From positions 1 to 9,558 of the forward strand of contig JAFKFF010000304.1 of NCBI GenBank assembly GCA_017307315.1: 9,558 nucleotides of DNA, read 5' to 3'. The stretch is from Alphaproteobacteria bacterium. Its GTDB lineage: Bacteria > Pseudomonadota > Alphaproteobacteria > Micropepsales > Micropepsaceae. Below the pieces are notes generated by a model, which was not told where the DNA came from, ran no database searches, and saw nothing but the letters and a program-made list of their open reading frames with translations. Below, in pieces: positions 7,549 to 9,558 of the stretch. The translations under genes and the position numbers were made by a program. Position 1 is the first letter of the stretch. Each line of letters starts with the position of its first letter.

Positions 7549-7563
7549 TAGACGAACGGTTCC
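7539..7563 (-). promoter_or_regulatory. EcfG-type (general stress sigma) promoter for the hybrid kinase
   Basis: On the minus strand GGAAC (7563-7559), exactly 16 bases, then CGTT (7542-7539): a perfect match to the published alphaproteobacterial sigma-EcfG/SigT consensus GGAAC-N16/17-CGTT. It points into the kinase gene. Transcription should begin near 7531-7533, which is downstream of ATG 7548, so the stress transcript would need an internal start such as TTG 7506. Function is inferred from the motif alone. Confidence 0.6.
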
Positions 7564-7652
7564 TCGATGGCGCGCCGAATTTAGGGAGAATCCCCGGAAA
7601 AGATAGGCGCAAATGGCGCCCCGCGCCGCGCCGTTCACATATTGTCACGATG

Positions 7653-7677
7653 GGAACGCTTGCCACGACCCCGCGTT
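7653..7677 (+). promoter_or_regulatory. EcfG-type promoter for the small membrane protein and phosphoribosyltransferase
   Basis: GGAAC (7653-7657), exactly 16 bases, then CGTT (7674-7677) on the plus strand, again a perfect match to GGAAC-N16/17-CGTT. The expected start of transcription is near 7684, giving a leader of about 84 bases before ATG 7768. The leader holds a weak stem (TCTGC/GCAGA). Two perfect sites in one divergent region of about 220 bases is very unlikely by chance. Confidence 0.7.
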
Positions 7678-7767
7678 GGCTTTTCGGGATCTGCCTGCTG
7701 CGACGCAGAAAGATCGAAAGAAGGGGCCGGCCCACCACCGCCCATGCCATTCCATGCGAGGCAAGCC

Positions 7768-7932
7768 ATGGCGAGCGGCAGGCCGAAAGCCGATCTGCTG
7801 TATTTTTCGGGAAGAGATGCGCGGCGAAGTGCGGTGGTCTTTCGCGGTCCCTGGCATAAGGCCGCTTATCTGGCGGGCCTGATCAGCATCGTTCTGCTGC
7901 CGCTGCTGATCCTTCTTCCCTCCGCCCCTTGA
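7768..7932 (+). CDS. Small single-span membrane protein, 54 aa, unknown
   Basis: A short frame with a good ribosome site: GAGG at 7758-7761, 6 bases before ATG 7768. The N-terminal part is polar and basic ('MASGRPKADLLYF', then 'GRDARRSAVVFRGPWHK'). Residues about 31-51 form one hydrophobic helix ('AGLISIVLLPLLILLP'), and the protein ends three residues later. This predicts a tail-anchored inner-membrane peptide with a positive cytoplasmic side. The frame is open upstream to 7642, but the ribosome site favours 7768. It lies 25 bases before the phosphoribosyltransferase and after an EcfG-type promoter, so it is probably a stress-induced small protein in the same transcript. I recognise no family. 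Confidence 0.6.
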   Translation: MASGRPKADLLYFSGRDARRSAVVFRGPWHKAAYLAGLISIVLLPLLILLPSAP

Positions 7933-7957
7933 GCGCGCCGCGACACAGGACATATCC

Positions 7958-8644
7958 ATGCAAATGACGCTCTCCGACCGCGCCCGGCCTGCGCCGCCGA
8001 TTCTCTTCCAGGACCGCAGCGAGGCTGGGCGCCTTCTGGCGCAGAAACTCGTCCGGCATGCGTCGGAAAACCCGCTTGTGCTGGCGCTGCCGCGCGGCGG
8101 ACTGCCGGTGGGCGTGGAGATCGCCCGCGCCCTCGATGCGCCGCTGGATCTGCTTCTGGCCCGCAAGATCGGGACCTCCTGGCAACCCGAACTGGCCATC
8201 GGGGCTGTGATCGGGGGAACCCATCCCAGGACCGTGATCAACCGGGATATCGCCAGCATCACGGGCGTGACCGACGCTGATCTGGCCCGTATCGCCAAAA
8301 TCCAGTTCGAGGAATTGGAACGGCGGCGCCACCTCTGGCTGGGGCGCCGGCATTCGCTTTCACCGGCCGGCCGCAGCGTGATCCTGGTGGATGACGGGAT
8401 AGCCACCGGCGCCACCATGCGCGTGGCGCTGGAAGCGCTCCGGGCGGAGAATCCGCTCCGGCTGATCCTCGCCAGCCCGGTCGCGCCGGAAGAGACGGCC
8501 CGCATGCTGCGCCCGCTGTGCGACGAAGCGGTTTTTCTCCAGACGCCGCATAATTTCAGCGCCGTGGGCGCTTTCTATCGCGATTTTCGCCAGTTGCGGG
8601 ATGGCGAAGTCCGCAGCCTGTTGAATTCGGTGCGAAAGCATTAG
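7958..8644 (+). CDS. Phosphoribosyltransferase family protein
   Basis: 228 aa, cytoplasmic. The PRPP-binding signature of type I phosphoribosyltransferases is clear at residues 141-153: 'VILVDDGIATGAT', with Asp145-Asp146. Other landmarks of this subfamily are 'NPLVLALPRGGLPVGVEIARAL' (split by my quoting at about residue 38-59; key Pro45-Arg46-Gly47-Gly48), 'LLLARKIG' near 66 and 'PELAIGAV' near 77. Such stand-alone proteins occur widely in stress-related gene sets; the acceptor base is not known and it need not be a purine or pyrimidine salvage enzyme. ATG 7958 has AGGA 7 bases upstream. An in-frame ATG two codons later is possible. It follows the 54-aa membrane protein gene by 25 bases and is probably co-transcribed from the EcfG-type promoter. 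Confidence 0.9.
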   Translation: MQMTLSDRARPAPPILFQDRSEAGRLLAQKLVRHASENPLVLALPRGGLPVGVEIARALDAPLDLLLARKIGTSWQPELAIGAVIGGTHPRTVINRDIASITGVTDADLARIAKIQFEELERRRHLWLGRRHSLSPAGRSVILVDDGIATGATMRVALEALRAENPLRLILASPVAPEETARMLRPLCDEAVFLQTPHNFSAVGAFYRDFRQLRDGEVRSLLNSVRKH

Positions 8645-8711
8645 CGCGCGGTGCGAACCGGCGGCTCTTCCGTTTTCCGAAAGCGACGGCGCGCTGACGA
8701 AAACGAGATGA

Positions 8712-8756
8712 TCGGAGAGAGAGGATTCGAACCTCCGGCCCCTACGTCCCGAACGT
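8712..8756 (-). tRNA. tRNA-Pro(CGG) 3' fragment; probable attachment (att) site
   Basis: Read on the minus strand this is tRNA positions about 29 to 73. The anticodon loop TTCGGGA (8753-8747) carries anticodon CGG and G37; then the 3' anticodon stem CGTAG, variable loop GGGCC, T stem GGAGG / CCTCT around TTCGAAT (8731-8725), 3' acceptor strand CTCTCCG (8719-8713) and A73 (8712). It is very close to bacterial tRNA-Pro(CGG). The 5' half (acceptor CGGAGAG, D arm) is absent to the right, and the 5' anticodon stem breaks down at 8757. CCA is not encoded (TCA follows the CCG). It cannot make a working tRNA. Such 3' tRNA remnants are the usual footprint of an integrated element at its distal end. 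Confidence 0.82.
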
Positions 8757-9156
8757 CACGGCTTCGCGCGAAACCGGCGCAGCGGCGCAGGGTTCTGACG
8801 TTCGCCTCATCAGGGATTGGAGTGGCGAAAAGACACCGGCCCGGCACACTCCCTTGTAAGCGGGTTCACCAGGCGTCCAGGAGGCGGTCGTGGACAGGGC
8901 AGAGATAGCCCATAGCCCAACACCACGGCGAGAGCGCTCATCGCCCAGGTCGCGCGGGCGGGCCATTTTGGGTTTGTAGCTATCAAGGCAGGAGTGTCAG
9001 AATTTGGCTGGGAAAGATAGTCAGGCCCGGCACGCGGCTACCGCTCATTGCTCAAGAGCCCAAATACTGAGCGGCCTAGGCAACCAAGGATCGGCTCAAC
9101 TGGTGGAGTGGTTGCCGGACGGCTCGATTAGCAAAGGTGTGAAAGTGAAGACGAAG
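8757..9156. other. Non-coding or degenerate stretch inside the probable integrated element
   Basis: About 400 bases with no convincing gene. G+C falls along it: about 63% at 8821-8880 and 58% at 9001-9060 (hand counts), against about 72% in the phosphoribosyltransferase gene. It holds a 9-base inverted repeat, CGAACGTCA (8750-8758) and TGACGTTCG (8796-8804), and a palindrome TTCGCGCGAA (8763-8772). A 43-codon minus-strand frame (8941 to 8810) starts with a short hydrophobic run but has no supporting family feature. This is what the left end of an integrated element often looks like: att core, recombinase arm sites, then decayed sequence. Confidence 0.5.
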
Positions 9157-9549
9157 CTAGCCCCGAGCTTTCATTTCCTGATCAATTGCCGAGACAGCCG
9201 TTAGGAAAACTGTCAGTGCTACCCAAAGATAATAGCCAGGGCCAAACCCCACCGTGGTGGTGCAAGCGCCAAGACAGTGCGTTCTCCCATATTCGAACAT
9301 CGCAAGTGGGGCCAGCAACATCGCTGCCAAGCACAATGCCCAATGGAGGGTCTTGTCCAAGATGAGCAGAGCGACGGCGATTATTATGAATGGATTTGCA
9401 TACCAAGCAGGCTGTGCATAGAAGATGCCGAGAAATCCACTCATGAATTCGTCAAACCCGTCACTCCAGTAACTGAACGGGTCTCTATCAGTGATCCATC
9501 TAACTGCCGGAAACCCCAAGCAAACAAGAAACCATATGCCCGAGAACAT
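9157..9549 (-). CDS. Unknown multi-span membrane protein (start uncertain, may extend past the right edge)
   Basis: At least 130 aa. Hydrophobic segments lie at about residues 3-17, 52-64, 68-84 and 104-122, so three or four membrane spans. The soluble loop between the first and second spans is rich in aromatic and acidic residues ('DRDPFSYWSDGFDEF', then 'AQPAWYANPF'). Cys92 and Cys96 sit in a loop ('HCLGACTTT'). ATG 9549 is the first start seen, but the frame is still open to the window edge, so the true start may lie outside. The base composition is clearly lower in G+C (about 47% in lines 9181-9240 and 9361-9420) than the rest of the window, which fits transfer with the element. I recognise no family. 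Confidence 0.6.
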   Translation of the reverse strand: MFSGIWFLVCLGFPAVRWITDRDPFSYWSDGFDEFMSGFLGIFYAQPAWYANPFIIIAVALLILDKTLHWALCLAAMLLAPLAMFEYGRTHCLGACTTTVGFGPGYYLWVALTVFLTAVSAIDQEMKARG

Positions 9550-9558
9550 GCCGATGGC

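Noticed and set aside
8712..8790. A complete tRNA gene
   Set aside because: No D arm and no partner for the acceptor strand CTCTCCG (CGGAGAG would be needed) to the right, and the 5' anticodon stem is broken. Only the 3' part is present.
8651..8908. 85-codon plus-strand frame running across the tRNA fragment
   Set aside because: It is read through the antisense of the tRNA remnant, is rich in Arg/Pro/Ser and has no family features. The same goes for the 68- and 74-codon minus-strand frames here.
9004..9204. 66-codon plus-strand frame starting with TTG
   Set aside because: No ribosome site, no recognisable features, and it overlaps the end of the minus-strand membrane protein gene.
1..9558. 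CRISPR array, insertion sequence or transposase, rRNA
   Set aside because: No regularly spaced direct repeats, no transposase motifs, no terminal inverted repeats with target duplication and no rRNA-like sequence were seen.

Overview
The window is high-GC DNA (one 60-base line counted by hand inside the phosphoribosyltransferase gene is about 72% G+C) from what looks like an alphaproteobacterium. The evidence is the style of several genes: a YdbH-like AsmA-family protein, an SH3_4-type periplasmic protein and a CHASE3/PAS hybrid kinase with two receivers. There are also two exact matches to the EcfG general-stress promoter (GGAAC-N16-CGTT), a sigma factor known only from Alphaproteobacteria. 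No genus can be named safely.

Layout. 1-951 (minus, running off the left edge): N-terminal part of a YdbH-like envelope protein. 952-1241: divergent spacer with several short palindromes. 1242-2873 (plus): purH. 2874-2981: convergent spacer with a nested GC hairpin. 4808 down to 2982 (minus): a compact three-gene operon of a histidine phosphatase, a dienelactone-hydrolase-family protein (ATGA overlap) and an exported SH3 protein (10-base gap). 4809-4968: spacer with two strong tandem hairpins. 7548 down to 4969 (minus): a large membrane-bound hybrid histidine kinase. 7549-7767: divergent control region. 7768-8644 (plus): a 54-aa single-span membrane protein, then a phosphoribosyltransferase. 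8712-8756 (minus): the 3' part of a tRNA-Pro(CGG) gene with no 5' half. 8757-9558: lower-GC DNA (about 47% in sampled lines near the right end) with little recognisable coding content apart from one unknown membrane protein.

How it fits together. The left 8.7 kb reads as ordinary chromosome: purine synthesis, envelope biogenesis, small hydrolases and signal transduction. The two EcfG-type promoters face away from each other between the kinase and the small-protein/phosphoribosyltransferase pair, so both sides are probably part of the general stress response. The minus-strand site lies across the obvious kinase ATG, which suggests a stress transcript that starts translation further downstream.

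The tRNA fragment has the polarity expected at the distal attachment end of an element integrated into a tRNA gene. Its 3' side faces the old chromosome and its 5' side faces the low-GC DNA. I infer that an integrated element begins at about 8757 and runs off the right edge, where an intact tRNA-Pro(CGG) and an integrase should be found. I did not find a convincing new defence or enzymatic system inside the window. The strongest leads are the island boundary and the paired stress promoters.
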